Of a DNA stretch of 64,000 nt, positions 1-10,064 are shown piece after piece. Location: positions 558,001 through 622,000 of the forward strand of contig NZ_CP011787.1 of the NCBI RefSeq assembly GCF_001269425.1, read 5' to 3'. Numbering within the stretch: the first letter of the stretch is position 1; each line of letters begins with the position of its first letter. Made by a program: the position numbers and the translations under genes. The stretch comes from Candidatus Palibaumannia cicadellinicola. GTDB lineage: Bacteria; Pseudomonadota; Gammaproteobacteria; Enterobacterales; Enterobacteriaceae. Below the pieces are notes generated by a model. It was not told where the DNA came from. It worked only from the letters and a program-made list of their open reading frames with translations, and searched no databases.

Positions 1-1443
1 CAAAAAAACAATATTTTTGTAAAGTGTTACAGTTTCATCTTTACTTAATGTCATACGTATTGGAATTAGTAGCGAATGAGATATAATATTATCTTTTTCA
101 GGCGTTAATTGACGCTCAGTGATATAAATATTAGCGAATTTTAGTGATAGTAATGATAATCCGTGAGCTGCTTCTAAAAGAGCATAGCAAGGATAGTATA
201 CAGTCAATAATCGACCAAAACTATTTTTATAATCACTACTAATATTTGCTGCTGTATTAATATTTTTTTCTTTTGTACAAATATTATTTTTATGTTGTTT
301 ATTATAAATAATTACTCTAGTAGAGTTACTAACTAATTCATTAGCTTTATCTGGTTCTGTTACTGCTTGTAATTTATTGCTACATAATGGGATTGGAATA
401 TAATTAGTAGTATCTAGGTATGGTTTTATTTTTTTTTGCAACACAGTTACTACAGCCTGATAAATAACATGGTGCACTAACCGCTCATTGTGAAATCTTA
501 CATCTTTTTTAGCAGGATGAACATTAATATCAATTTGGTTAGGGTTCATCGTAATAAACATAACAAAAGCTGGAGACCTAATTCCATTTAACTGTTCTTG
601 GTAAGCCTGGCTGATAGCATGGTTTATCAGCTTATTCCGTATCACACGTTGATTCACATAACTATATTTAATAATAGGAAAATATTCATTTTTTTCTGGT
701 TTATCGGAATCTTCAGTCCATCCAGATACAGTTATATCGCTATACTGCCAGCATAATACTAGTGCTCGTTTAACGAATCTAATTCCACAAATACTACTAA
801 GCCTTCGCAAATACTGACTATTATCTCTAACCGCTCGATATAGTTGAACGTTTTTGTTATTATGCTGAACAATAAATGTTACATCGAATCTTGCTAGTGC
901 TATTATCCGAATTACTTCTTCAATATTCTTAAACTCAGTTTTATCGGTACGCATAAACTTACGCCTAGCTGGGGTATTATAAAATAAATCTTGAACTTCC
1001 ACTGTAGTACCTACTGGATGTGCTGCTGGCTTAATACTAATGGATGCTATATTGTCTTTATAAGCCTCCGCTGATGCCTGCCAAGCTTCATTTTGTTCAG
1101 TTATGCGTGAAGTTATAGTAATGCGAGCAACAGAACTAATACTAGCTAAGGCTTCCCCGCGAAATCCCATACTGGTAATAGACTCTAAATCTTCTATAGT
1201 AGATATTTTGCTAGTTGCATGGCGCGCAAGAGCTAGTATTAGTTCATTTTTACTAATTCCGCTTCCATTGTCACGGATACGTATAGTTTTCATTCCTCCA
1301 TTTTCGATATTAATATCAATATGTGTAGCACCAGCATCTAGGCTATTTTCGACCAATTCCTTGACTACCGATGCAGGGCGTTCTACAATTTCTCCTGCTG
1401 ATATTTGGTTAACTAATTGTTTTGATAGTATAATAATAGGCAT
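1..1443 (-). CDS. mutL: DNA mismatch repair protein MutL (partial, C-terminus outside window)
   Basis: The ATPase that links MutS mismatch recognition to strand incision and unwinding. I translated the minus strand by hand from an ATG at 1443-1441; the frame is open to base 1, giving 481 codons of a protein that is 615 residues in E. coli. The GHKL ATPase motifs are all present: E29 and N33 in ENSLDAGA, D58 in DNGSGI, and GFRGEA at 93-98. The DINVHPAKKDVRF segment of the transducer domain follows, and the last residues in the window match the C-terminal dimerisation region. It lies downstream of amiB, as in E. coli tsaE-amiB-mutL. The ATG lies 90 bases after the amiB stop, so it may share that transcript. 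The identification is firm; whether the unseen end is intact cannot be told. Confidence 0.95.
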   Translation of the reverse strand, partial: MPIIILSKQLVNQISAGEIVERPASVVKELVENSLDAGATHIDINIENGGMKTIRIRDNGSGISKNELILALARHATSKISTIEDLESITSMGFRGEALASISSVARITITSRITEQNEAWQASAEAYKDNIASISIKPAAHPVGTTVEVQDLFYNTPARRKFMRTDKTEFKNIEEVIRIIALARFDVTFIVQHNNKNVQLYRAVRDNSQYLRRLSSICGIRFVKRALVLCWQYSDITVSGWTEDSDKPEKNEYFPIIKYSYVNQRVIRNKLINHAISQAYQEQLNGIRSPAFVMFITMNPNQIDINVHPAKKDVRFHNERLVHHVIYQAVVTVLQKKIKPYLDTTNYIPIPLCSNKLQAVTEPDKANELVSNSTRVIIYNKQHKNNICTKEKNINTAANISSDYKNSFGRLLTVYYPCYALLEAAHGLSLLSLKFANIYITERQLTPEKDNIISHSLLIPIRMTLSKDETVTLYKNIVFL

Positions 1444-1533
1444 AGTATATAGTTAATTTTCTGTTATAAATATTATTTTTAACTTAACTTTACTTTGTTT
1501 TATAACATCTTTAATCTAGTATAGTAGTATTTT

Positions 1534-2760
1534 CTATGTAGTATGTGCTATAAAATATGCACGTAATCCAAGATGCAAAGCATTAGCTATTTTTTTTTGA
1601 TAAGAACTACTACCTAGTAGTAGTTCTTCTCTAATATTACTGATGAAACCAGTTTCAACTAATAATGATGGAATATCAGGAGAACGTAGTACTCCTAAGT
1701 TAGCATATTGAGGCTTAGTTTTATGTAAAGATCCAACAATTTTTAATTTTCCTAGTACTTTTACTGCAATTTCATATCCTACCCGTTGTGAATGATCAAA
1801 CTGCAAGTCTAATACTAATTTACTGAAGTATGGATCACCTATACTGTTAGTGAGTAATTTACTTGCACAACCTATTAATTTATATTGTTTATCGTATTGT
1901 TCCAGCCAATTGTATATTTCGCTATGAGCACGTCTGTTGGATAATATCCATACTGAAGCGCCACAGGCACGTCTGTTTGACGCAGCAGCATCAGTATGTA
2001 TAGATACCAATACACTTGCTCCATGTTTGCGTGCTACTTCTGATCTATCAATGACTGACATAAAATAATCTCTGTTACGAGTAAGTACAGGCTTAAACAT
2101 AGGATCAGCGTTTAACATAATTTTAAGCTTACGAGCTATAGCTATTGTAACATTTTTTTCTTTTAGCCCTTTATTGCCTGTAGCACCTGGATCTTGACCA
2201 CCATGTCCAGCATCAATTGCAACAACTATTGGTATAGTTATTGGTAGAGTACTTACTGCTGCTGCTTGACATAATTTATGTAGCGATGTTGAATGTAACA
2301 ACTTATTTAGTGTAGCAGCAGTAGTAGTAGCAGAAGATATAAAAACATTATTTTTTTTATTAATATTAATATTAGTCGTATTAGTATGTGTTTGCCCTCT
2401 AATTATAATGACTAAATTATAATTTTTACCAAATTTACGTAAACTAACTTGCTGTATTGTAACGTTAGTATATAATGAGCATTGAATATCAAAAACAATA
2501 CGAATACTTGTATTATTTTTTTGTGTACTAGTACGAATGCTTTTAATTAGATTATATCTATTAAATTTTAGAATAATTTTTTTTTTTAAAGATATAGGTA
2601 TACTTTGGCTAATATCTAATACGATCCGTTCTGGATTATCTATAAAAAAACAATTATATACTGGTGATTGATTAAATCTAATGGTGATTATTGATTTAAT
2701 TACTTTATTCTTTACTATAAGAGTCTTTAAATTTGCAGTAGCAGAATTGCTAATAATCAA
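1534..2760 (-). CDS. amiB: N-acetylmuramoyl-L-alanine amidase AmiB (signal peptide out of frame)
   Basis: Periplasmic zinc amidase that cleaves septal murein during daughter-cell separation. An AMIN-like region (about residues 8-125) precedes an Amidase_3 domain from about 180, with AIDAGHGGQDPGATG (181-195), VSIHTDAA (253-260; the usual motif is SIHADAA) and LLVETGFISN near the C-terminus. E. coli AmiB is 445 residues; this frame gives 408 from a TTG at 2760. The TTG start leaves no secretion signal. Upstream, an ATG at 2803-2801 begins a typical signal peptide, but it is one base out of frame across a T7A6 tract (2777-2789 on plus). Deleting one base there joins a hydrophobic leader ending in S-A-T-A to the mature protein. 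I therefore think the real gene starts at 2803 and is frameshifted or rescued by slippage. Confidence 0.9.
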   Translation of the reverse strand: MIISNSATANLKTLIVKNKVIKSIITIRFNQSPVYNCFFIDNPERIVLDISQSIPISLKKKIILKFNRYNLIKSIRTSTQKNNTSIRIVFDIQCSLYTNVTIQQVSLRKFGKNYNLVIIIRGQTHTNTTNININKKNNVFISSATTTAATLNKLLHSTSLHKLCQAAAVSTLPITIPIVVAIDAGHGGQDPGATGNKGLKEKNVTIAIARKLKIMLNADPMFKPVLTRNRDYFMSVIDRSEVARKHGASVLVSIHTDAAASNRRACGASVWILSNRRAHSEIYNWLEQYDKQYKLIGCASKLLTNSIGDPYFSKLVLDLQFDHSQRVGYEIAVKVLGKLKIVGSLHKTKPQYANLGVLRSPDIPSLLVETGFISNIREELLLGSSSYQKKIANALHLGLRAYFIAHTT

Positions 2761-2831
2761 TATTATTAATAAAGTGTTTTTTAAAAAAATAATAAAAATT
2801 CATAGAATTTAGTTATAAGACTAACTAATTA

Positions 2832-3299
2832 CTATATAGATAAAGCGAATAGTAACTTTTTACCAATAGCGCTGAAAGCTTGTGCTTCTGCCAGACGCAT
2901 GATTCCAGGATACTTATATTTTAATGTAATAGATAGGTCCATAGTTGGTAACAGACCTTCACAAGACTGTGGCCACTCTATCAAAAATAAATATCTATTA
3001 TAAAAATAGTCCTGTATCCCCATATACTCTAATTCCTCAGTATTAGATAAACGGTATAAATCAAAATGATAAACATTCCAACGCGCTAATAAATATGATT
3101 CGACTAAAGTATAAGTAGGGCTTTTTACTTTTCCAGGAAAACCTAAAGCTTGTATAACACCACGACAAAATGTTGTTTTACCTGTACCAATATCGCCATA
3201 AATATTAATTACACAAGATTCTTGACATGATGCTGCTAATTTAGCACCGAAAGTGACTGTTGCAGTTTCATCTATTAAAGGTATTAATACTTTTTCCAT
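2832..3299 (-). CDS. tsaE: tRNA threonylcarbamoyladenosine biosynthesis ATPase TsaE
   Basis: Cytoplasmic P-loop ATPase that works with TsaD (34567-35592) and TsaB in making t6A37 in ANN-decoding tRNAs. It has 155 residues against 153 in E. coli, starting at ATG 3299. The Walker A motif GDIGTGKT is at 35-42, followed by the family motif SPTYTLVE near 59-66 and IEWPQ near 108-112. It sits 22 bases downstream of orn and upstream of amiB on the same strand. E. coli has nnr (yjeF) between orn and tsaE; that gene is absent here. Nothing looks damaged. Confidence is high because of the full-length match and synteny. Confidence 0.96.
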   Translation of the reverse strand: MEKVLIPLIDETATVTFGAKLAASCQESCVINIYGDIGTGKTTFCRGVIQALGFPGKVKSPTYTLVESYLLARWNVYHFDLYRLSNTEELEYMGIQDYFYNRYLFLIEWPQSCEGLLPTMDLSITLKYKYPGIMRLAEAQAFSAIGKKLLFALSI

Positions 3300-3321
3300 A
3301 TTATATATAATACATAATCCC

Positions 3322-3879
3322 TTATGGCTGCTGCTCTATCATTATAAAATGTTTACGATAATAGGCTAATTCTGCTACTGATTCTAAAATATCATCTAGA
3401 GCTTTATGACTATTTTTTTTCTTTATTCCTACTAAAATGTCTGGTCTCCATCGTCGTGCAAGCTCTTTTAAGGTACTTACATCTATATACCTGTAATGAA
3501 AATAAGCTTCTAGCGCTGGCATATAACGGTATAGGAAGCGCCGATCTTGACCAATACTATTACCACAAATTGGCGATGTATCAGCTGGTACCCATTGTTG
3601 TAAAAACATTAGTGTTTGTTCTACTGCTTGGTTTTCATTATACTTACTGTGACGAACTCTATCTACTAACCCGCTAGTAGTATGAGTACGCATGTTCCAT
3701 TTATCCATTAACATTAGTTGTGCTTCTGACTGATGTACGGCTAACACAGGTCCTTCAGCTATTACGTTAAGATAAGAATCAGTAATTAGTGTAGCTATCT
3801 CAATAATACGATGATATTCAGGATCTAGACCAGTCATTTCTAGATCAATCCATATTAGGTTATGGTTATTTACCGGCAT
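3322..3879 (-). CDS. orn: Oligoribonuclease
   Basis: A 3'-to-5' exoribonuclease of the DEDDh family that degrades RNA dinucleotides and short oligomers, the last step of mRNA turnover. It has 185 residues, ATG at 3879, against 181 in E. coli. All five catalytic residues are visible: D12 and E14 in [12 protein letters not shown]112 in [10 protein letters not shown], then H158 and D163 in HKALDD. It complements PNPase (44765-46888), which leaves short fragments. It heads the minus-strand run orn-tsaE-amiB-mutL and is divergent from psd. The E. coli neighbours rsgA and the glyVXY tRNAs are missing from the intergenic region at 3880-4118. Confidence 0.97.
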   Translation of the reverse strand: MPVNNHNLIWIDLEMTGLDPEYHRIIEIATLITDSYLNVIAEGPVLAVHQSEAQLMLMDKWNMRTHTTSGLVDRVRHSKYNENQAVEQTLMFLQQWVPADTSPICGNSIGQDRRFLYRYMPALEAYFHYRYIDVSTLKELARRWRPDILVGIKKKNSHKALDDILESVAELAYYRKHFIMIEQQP

Positions 3880-4118
3880 AATAATTAATTATGTTGTGCA
3901 ACAATAAAGAATATATTTAATAATATATATCTATATTATAGATTATATATATGTCAATTATTTTAATATCTATATGCTGCTATGTATTAACTAAATACTA
4001 ATCACATGTATTGAATAAAGTTTTATAATAAAACTAAATTTATTGAATTAAAGTAACATTACTTTATTTAATTAAGATAAGATAAATTGTATTGTTTTCA
4101 TGAGTTAAGAGGTTACCT

Positions 4119-5003
4119 GTGCTAAACAGGATAAAAATCTTGTTAGATTATATGCAATATATACTTAAATTATGGTTAACCCAACTAATAGGATGGGGTG
4201 CTGAGCGCAATGGAGGCTGGTTAACTATAATAGTCATTAAAATATTCGTACTGTACTATAAAGTAAATATGCAAGAAGCACTAGAACCTAATATAGCTAA
4301 TTATCCTACATTTAACTCTTTTTTTAGAAGATCACTAAAGAAATCAGCCAGACCAATAGATACTAATTCCTCGGTAATCGTACTACCAGTTGATGGTATA
4401 ATCTCACAATTAGGTACAATAAACGGAGAGTTTATCTTTCAAGCTAAAGGACACTACTATAGCTTAACAGCGCTACTAGCTGGCTATGATAATCTCATAG
4501 AGAAGTTCCGCAACGGACAGTTTGTCACAACTTATCTATCTCCTGGTGATTATCATAAGATCCATATGCCTTGTAATGGTGTATTACGTCAAATGATATA
4601 TGTTCCAGGTGATTTATTATCAGTTAATCCTGTTAACACTAAAAAAATTAATAATTTATTTGCCCGTAACGAACGGGTAATTTGTTTATTTGATACTGAT
4701 TTTGGTTCAATAGCGCAAATTAGTATAGGCGCTACTATTGTTGGTAGTATTACTACAGTATGGTCAGGTACAGTTACACCACCAAGAGAAGGTGTAATAA
4801 AATGCTTTTACTATCCAAAAAAAATAGTAAAAGATGCAATAATTTTATTTAAAGGGCAAGAAATAGGTAGCTTTCAGCTTGGTTCTACTGTAATAAATTT
4901 GTTCTCTTACGGTAGAGTAAAATTAAGTGATCACTTACATACAGGTTATTTTACCCGTGTTGGAAAACCACTTGCATATGGCTTAAGATGTAATTCAGCA
5001 TAA
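4119..5003 (+). CDS. psd: Phosphatidylserine decarboxylase proenzyme
   Basis: Inner-membrane pyruvoyl enzyme that converts phosphatidylserine to phosphatidylethanolamine. It has 294 residues from a GTG start at 4119, preceded by AAGAGG at 4107-4112. The catalytic triad of the type I family is present: D92 in [10 protein letters not shown]149 in [11 protein letters not shown], and S256 of LGST, where self-cleavage creates the pyruvoyl group. E. coli Psd is 322 residues; the difference is loss of its acidic, non-conserved C-terminal tail. mscM follows 16 bases downstream on the same strand, the E. coli order, so the two are probably co-transcribed. Retention suggests the symbiont makes its own phosphatidylethanolamine. 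Confidence 0.97.
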   Translation: MLNRIKILLDYMQYILKLWLTQLIGWGAERNGGWLTIIVIKIFVLYYKVNMQEALEPNIANYPTFNSFFRRSLKKSARPIDTNSSVIVLPVDGIISQLGTINGEFIFQAKGHYYSLTALLAGYDNLIEKFRNGQFVTTYLSPGDYHKIHMPCNGVLRQMIYVPGDLLSVNPVNTKKINNLFARNERVICLFDTDFGSIAQISIGATIVGSITTVWSGTVTPPREGVIKCFYYPKKIVKDAIILFKGQEIGSFQLGSTVINLFSYGRVKLSDHLHTGYFTRVGKPLAYGLRCNSA

Positions 5004-5019
5004 AAAGAGAATTTGTGCT

Positions 5020-8000
5020 TTGCACTTTATAATTATTTTTTTACTAGGCTTACTAGTTACAACCCAAGGATTAAACGCTAACATACATAATGATCATGGT
5101 ATAAAAAAAAATTTAATACAAAAAGAGCTAGATGATAAAAGTACTGCTAATCATCATGCGATAATATATTCTATACAGTTAGCGTTAAACGCTGTTGCTG
5201 AGAGCAAAGCATCTATTTTAAAAATTAAAGAATACCAGAAGGTAATTGAAGATTTTCAATTTCTTAAACTTAAGATAAGTGCTAAACAACAAAAAATTGT
5301 TGCAAATCAAACTAAAATAAAACTCTATAAGAATAGTTCTACTATAGAACTAAACAAGCAATTGTTGCAGTTAAACAGACAATTCATGGATATAACTAGA
5401 CAACTACAACATGAGCAAGAAATCACACGCACAATCAGCGATTCTCTAAGTTTCTTACCGCAGCAACAGACTAAAGCACGTAAAGCACTGAATGATATAG
5501 AGCAACAACTTCAACAACATTTACTTATACAATGTACACCACTAGAGCAATCACAAGCAACTGCATTACAGGCAGAACAAATAGCACTACGGCTTAAAGT
5601 ATATGAATTAGATTTGACGCAACTTAGTGCTAATAAGAGGCAAGAACTTTCACGCTTACGCGCAGAAATATTAAAACAACGTCAATATAGTATGGATACT
5701 CAATTACAATTATTACGTAATTATTTAAATATTTTATATCAGAATGAAGCTGAACAAGCGTTTAAACATAACGAAATGATAGCAGAACAAGGTATAACAC
5801 TACCTAAATCGATAAGTAATCTATTAAAAACTAATCGAAAATTTTATATTGCTCTTAATAAACAAGCTAAACGCATGGATATTATCGCTTCGCAGCAACG
5901 TAATGCAGTATTAAAAACTCAAAAAATACGAAAAGTTCTTACAAATTTAATTGAACATGAACAGTGGCTAAATGAATCACCAATACTCGGAGAAACACTA
6001 CGTAATCAGATTTCTAATCTTACAGATTTTACTAATAAAAAACCAAAGCCGCTGCCGCTAGATCGTGAAATTGCGCAGCGGCGAGTTAAGCGCTTACAGT
6101 ATGAAGATTTAATTAATAAGCTACCACATTTAATAACAAGTACACAAGATGACGGGTCGCCGCTTAAACCAGCACAAAAGCTAATTTTATCAGCGCAATT
6201 GATAACTCAGCGTAACTTACTTAATGCATTATTAACAGGAAGCGATACAGAAATACTAGAACTAACTAAACTTAAGGTATCTTTTAATCAGTTAGAAGAC
6301 GCAATAAGAGAACTTAATGAATCTGCTCATAGCTATCTATTTTGGGTAGCAGACGTAACACCGGTTAACTTTGCTTATCCTTTACTGATTTTTAAAGATA
6401 TAAAGCAACTTATTAATTTAGATACATATCACCAATTTATATGTTCAATAAAAATGATGTGTAGCAAAAATACAACTTTTATTCCGCTTGTAGGATCTAT
6501 TATATTAATAGTATTAAGCATTAGTTCCCGTAAAACTTATTATAAGTTTTTAGTAACATCTAGTAATAAAGTAGGTAAAGTTAATCAAGATCATTTTATA
6601 TTAACGCTACGTACTGTGTTATGGTCATTACTCATAGCCTTACCGCTACCACTGTTTTGGGCAACGATTGGTTACGGATTACGTCATGCTTGGCCTTATC
6701 CAGCTGCGGTAGCGTTCGGTGAAGGTATTAGTGCTACTGTGTTAATACTCTGGATATTGATCGTTAGCACATATTTTGCTAACAATCAAGGACTTTTTAT
6801 TGTTCACTTTGGTTGGCCTGCCCTACAAGTAAAACGTGCACAGCGCTATTATACATTTTTTATTAGTATGATTATCCCTTTAATTATTATATTGATTGCA
6901 TTGGATACTTATCATCATCGGGAGTTTGCAAGCAATCTAGGTCGACTATGTTTTATCTTATTATGTATCTGTTTAGCGCTAGTTAAGGTAAATTTAAAAA
7001 AGGCTGGATTACCGTTGCATCTTGATAAACATAAACATAGTTCTAGCGAAAATATGGTTAATAGATTACTATGGAATATTATCATATCTGCACCAATATT
7101 TGCTGCTATAGCCTCCTGCCTAGGTCATTTAGCAACGGCCCAATCACTATTAGCTAAGCTAGAAAAATCAGTTGCTATATGGTTATTATTACTTATTATT
7201 TACTATATAATTAGACGCTGGATGTTTATTCAGCGCCGTCGTATTGCATTTGAACGTGCTAAACAGCGACGTGCCGAAATTTTAGCTCAGCGGGCACGTA
7301 ATGACGATAATTTATCTCAATCTCAATTAAATGAAGTGGCAGCAGAAGTAGATGACAAGGTATTAGATCTAGATACCATGAGTACTCAGTCGCTGCAATT
7401 AGTAAGATCTATTATAACCCTAATAGCTCTGATATCTATTATCTTACTTTGGTCGGATATTTACTCAGCATTTAGTTTTTTAGAAAAAATACAACTTTGG
7501 GATGTAACTTATCCTATTAATGGCGTAGAAACTATTCATCCTATTACTTTAGGCGCAGTATTAGTTGCTATTATAGTTTCTATGATTACTACTCAGCTAG
7601 TGCGTAACCTACCAGCACTACTTGAGTTAGCATTATTACAACATTTAAATCTTACCCCTGGCACTGGTTATGCTATTACTACATTAACTAAATATAGTCT
7701 AATGTTTTTGGGAGGATTAATTGCATTTTCTTTTATTGGCATAGATTGGTCTAAATTGCAATGGTTAGTTGCTGCTTTAGGTGTAGGTTTAGGATTTGGC
7801 TTACAAGAAATTTTTGCTAACTTTATATCTGGCCTTATTATTTTATTCGAAAAACCAATTAGAATCGGTGATACAGTTACCATCAGTAATCTTACGGGTA
7901 ATATTACCCGTATTAATACACGTGCTACAACTATAACTGACTGGGATAGAAAAGAAATAATAATGCCTAATAAATCATTTATTACTGAACAATTTGTAAA

Positions 8001-8343
8001 CTGGTCATTATCAGATACTGTAACTCGTGTTGTGTTACATATTCCCGCTCCGCCTAGAGCACATATTGAACAAATTACTCATATTTTAGTACAAGCAGCA
8101 CAAAACTGTCAATTAGTATTAGAAATGCCAGTTCCTGAAGCTTTTCTAGTTAATGTACAGCATGGGGTACCTATTTTTGAGTTAAGAATGTATGTAGCTG
8201 AAATGGGACATCGTATGCCGTTACGCCATCAGGTACATATGCATATTATAAATGGATACCGAGAGAATGATATAGAACTACCATTGACACCTATGATTCA
8301 GTGGTTTCAATCAAAATTTAATATTAATGAAGCAGCGTATTGA
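5020..8343 (+). CDS. mscM: Large mechanosensitive channel MscM (YjeP family)
   Basis: An inner-membrane MscS-family channel that opens on membrane tension and releases solutes during osmotic downshock. The 1107-residue length equals that of E. coli MscM as I recall it. A hydrophobic N-terminus (about 1-20) acts as signal sequence. Next comes a long Gln/Lys-rich coiled-coil periplasmic region (about 25-450), then several membrane segments (about 480-880). The C-terminal MscS pore and beta domain carries GLGFGLQEIFANFISG near 924-939 and EKPIRIGD. The start is TTG at 5020, supported by AAAGAGA at 5004-5010; no ATG or GTG lies in frame between the upstream stop and this point. It lies downstream of psd as in E. 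coli. Keeping an intact 3.3-kb channel gene in a reduced genome implies real selection. Confidence 0.95.
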   Translation: MHFIIIFLLGLLVTTQGLNANIHNDHGIKKNLIQKELDDKSTANHHAIIYSIQLALNAVAESKASILKIKEYQKVIEDFQFLKLKISAKQQKIVANQTKIKLYKNSSTIELNKQLLQLNRQFMDITRQLQHEQEITRTISDSLSFLPQQQTKARKALNDIEQQLQQHLLIQCTPLEQSQATALQAEQIALRLKVYELDLTQLSANKRQELSRLRAEILKQRQYSMDTQLQLLRNYLNILYQNEAEQAFKHNEMIAEQGITLPKSISNLLKTNRKFYIALNKQAKRMDIIASQQRNAVLKTQKIRKVLTNLIEHEQWLNESPILGETLRNQISNLTDFTNKKPKPLPLDREIAQRRVKRLQYEDLINKLPHLITSTQDDGSPLKPAQKLILSAQLITQRNLLNALLTGSDTEILELTKLKVSFNQLEDAIRELNESAHSYLFWVADVTPVNFAYPLLIFKDIKQLINLDTYHQFICSIKMMCSKNTTFIPLVGSIILIVLSISSRKTYYKFLVTSSNKVGKVNQDHFILTLRTVLWSLLIALPLPLFWATIGYGLRHAWPYPAAVAFGEGISATVLILWILIVSTYFANNQGLFIVHFGWPALQVKRAQRYYTFFISMIIPLIIILIALDTYHHREFASNLGRLCFILLCICLALVKVNLKKAGLPLHLDKHKHSSSENMVNRLLWNIIISAPIFAAIASCLGHLATAQSLLAKLEKSVAIWLLLLIIYYIIRRWMFIQRRRIAFERAKQRRAEILAQRARNDDNLSQSQLNEVAAEVDDKVLDLDTMSTQSLQLVRSIITLIALISIILLWSDIYSAFSFLEKIQLWDVTYPINGVETIHPITLGAVLVAIIVSMITTQLVRNLPALLELALLQHLNLTPGTGYAITTLTKYSLMFLGGLIAFSFIGIDWSKLQWLVAALGVGLGFGLQEIFANFISGLIILFEKPIRIGDTVTISNLTGNITRINTRATTITDWDRKEIIMPNKSFITEQFVNWSLSDTVTRVVLHIPAPPRAHIEQITHILVQAAQNCQLVLEMPVPEAFLVNVQHGVPIFELRMYVAEMGHRMPLRHQVHMHIINGYRENDIELPLTPMIQWFQSKFNINEAAY

Positions 8344-8374
8344 ATTAATTATATAGTTAGTGTAAGCAAGCTTA

Positions 8375-9382
8375 TTAGGCACATGTAACAGAAAAAGCTA
8401 TTACCTCTCTTATATTTTTTACTTTTAATGCAAACATTAGTAAACGGTCAACTCCTAATGCAACACCAGAGCATGTAGGTAAACCATATTCTAATGCAGC
8501 TAAGAGTTGATAATCTATAGGTCTTTTCTTTAGATTAATAGCTGTTCGTTTATTATTTTCTTGCTTCAATCTATCACGTTGCTTATCAGCATCAGTAAGT
8601 TCAAGGAACCCGTTTGCTAGTTCTATGCCTTGAAAATATACTTCAAACCTATCAGATACTCTGTTATCTTTATAGTTAATTTCTGCCATTAATGCCTGAG
8701 AAGCCGGAAAATGATAGACAAAAATTAGCTTATCACTACTCATCTTAGGTACTATTACCATATTAAATAACAGTTGTAGCTGTATATCCAGATCATCATT
8801 AGGCGATACTACATCACATAAATTAAACTTAACTACATATTTATACAATTTTTCCTGATCTATAGATAATGGATCTATCCCAATATATTGGCTAAATATC
8901 TCTTTATAAGAGATAATCTCTACACAAGAGTAATCAATAAACATTTTTAATAAATCATTTACTTCATTCATAATTTGATACATATCATAATCTAGTCTAT
9001 ACCATTCTAATATAGTAAATTCAGGATTGTGATAACTACCAAATTCTTTATTACGAAAGCTTCGACATATCTGAAAGATTGGACCACTACCAGCAGCAAG
9101 TAGACGTTTCATATGGTATTCTGGACTGGTTATCAGATACATTGGTATTATTGATGGTAGGGGTAGGCTATCGCCTTGTTCTGTTATAGTGTTTGGACTG
9201 ATAAAATCAGTCTTAAAAGGACAAAGATGAATTTCAGGTATAGTAGCCTTACTCATTGAGGGGGTATCTACTTCTAGTAAACCTAGATCATTGAAAAACA
9301 TTCTAATTTTACTTAAAATTTGTGCTCTTTTGAATAAATTAAGAATTGAAGCACTGGGTTGCCAGCTAACTAATGAATTCAT
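8375..9382 (-). CDS. epmA: EF-P--(R)-beta-lysine ligase EpmA
   Basis: A lysyl-tRNA-synthetase paralogue without an anticodon domain that attaches (R)-beta-lysine to K34 of EF-P. It has 335 residues, ATG at 9382, against 325 in E. coli. Class II synthetase motifs are visible: TSPEYHMKR at 85-93, CRSFRNKEFGSYHNPEFT from 106 with EWY at 126-128, GIELANGF near 255, and the C-terminal GVALGVDRLLMFAL. Its substrate EF-P is encoded 54 bases upstream on the same strand and the beta-lysine maker EpmB is divergent, so the whole pathway is clustered. The gene ends 31 bases from mscM, which converges on it. Confidence 0.96.
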   Translation of the reverse strand: MNSLVSWQPSASILNLFKRAQILSKIRMFFNDLGLLEVDTPSMSKATIPEIHLCPFKTDFISPNTITEQGDSLPLPSIIPMYLITSPEYHMKRLLAAGSGPIFQICRSFRNKEFGSYHNPEFTILEWYRLDYDMYQIMNEVNDLLKMFIDYSCVEIISYKEIFSQYIGIDPLSIDQEKLYKYVVKFNLCDVVSPNDDLDIQLQLLFNMVIVPKMSSDKLIFVYHFPASQALMAEINYKDNRVSDRFEVYFQGIELANGFLELTDADKQRDRLKQENNKRTAINLKKRPIDYQLLAALEYGLPTCSGVALGVDRLLMFALKVKNIREVIAFSVTCA

Positions 9383-9436
9383 TACGTTATCTCAATTTTA
9401 TCTATATAAGGCAAATAATTAGTAATATTTGACTTA

Positions 9437-10003
9437 CTATTTAACTCTGGATACATACTCCCCAGAACGAGTATCTACTTTAATTAGATCGCCGTTCTGA
9501 ATAAATAAAGGTACTTTTATTACTGCGCCTGTAGCGAGAATAGCTGGTTTATAGCTAGTATTAGCTGTTTCACCTTTGATACTAATATCGGTATTAATAA
9601 TTTTTAGTTCAATGAAATTAGGTAGAGTTACGGAAATTGGTTGGTCATTCCATATAGTAAGCAAACAAGCTGCTTGTGTAACCAACCATTTAGCATTTTT
9701 ACCTACAGTTTTTTTATTTACAGCAATTTGCTCAAAGTTTGTATTATTGATAAAATACCATAATTCTCCTTCATTATATAAATAATTTAGGTTAACATCT
9801 ATGACATCAGCAACTTCAACTAAATCACCTGACTTAAATATTTTATCTAGCAATTGACCAGAAATTAGTTTACGCAAACGTACTCTGTTAAATGCCTGCC
9901 CTTTACCCGGTTTAATAAACTCATTATTAATAATGGCACATGGTTCGCCATCTAGTATAATTTTAATACCAGAACGAAATTCATTCGTACTATAATACGT
10001 CAT
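9437..10003 (-). CDS. efp: Elongation factor P
   Basis: Translation factor that binds between the P and E sites and rescues ribosomes stalled at polyproline. It has 188 residues, the same as E. coli, starting at ATG 10003. The modification site K34 lies in KPGKGQAF (31-38) and the C-terminal [13 protein letters not shown] is complete. Three OB-like domains are expected and nothing is truncated. It sits between epmA (downstream, same strand) and epmB (divergent, 61 bases from ATG to ATG), so both enzymes that modify K34 are adjacent. I did not find an epmC (hydroxylase) gene in this window; hydroxylation is not essential for function. Confidence 0.97.
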   Translation of the reverse strand: MTYYSTNEFRSGIKIILDGEPCAIINNEFIKPGKGQAFNRVRLRKLISGQLLDKIFKSGDLVEVADVIDVNLNYLYNEGELWYFINNTNFEQIAVNKKTVGKNAKWLVTQAACLLTIWNDQPISVTLPNFIELKIINTDISIKGETANTSYKPAILATGAVIKVPLFIQNGDLIKVDTRSGEYVSRVK

Positions 10004-10064
10004 TATATTATTATTAATTATTCCATTAAATTAGTTCTAACTAAAAAATCGTAAATTGTCTTTT

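Noticed and set aside
1103..1456. 117-codon plus-strand frame
   Set aside because: It is antisense to the mutL ATPase domain, which is a clear family match.
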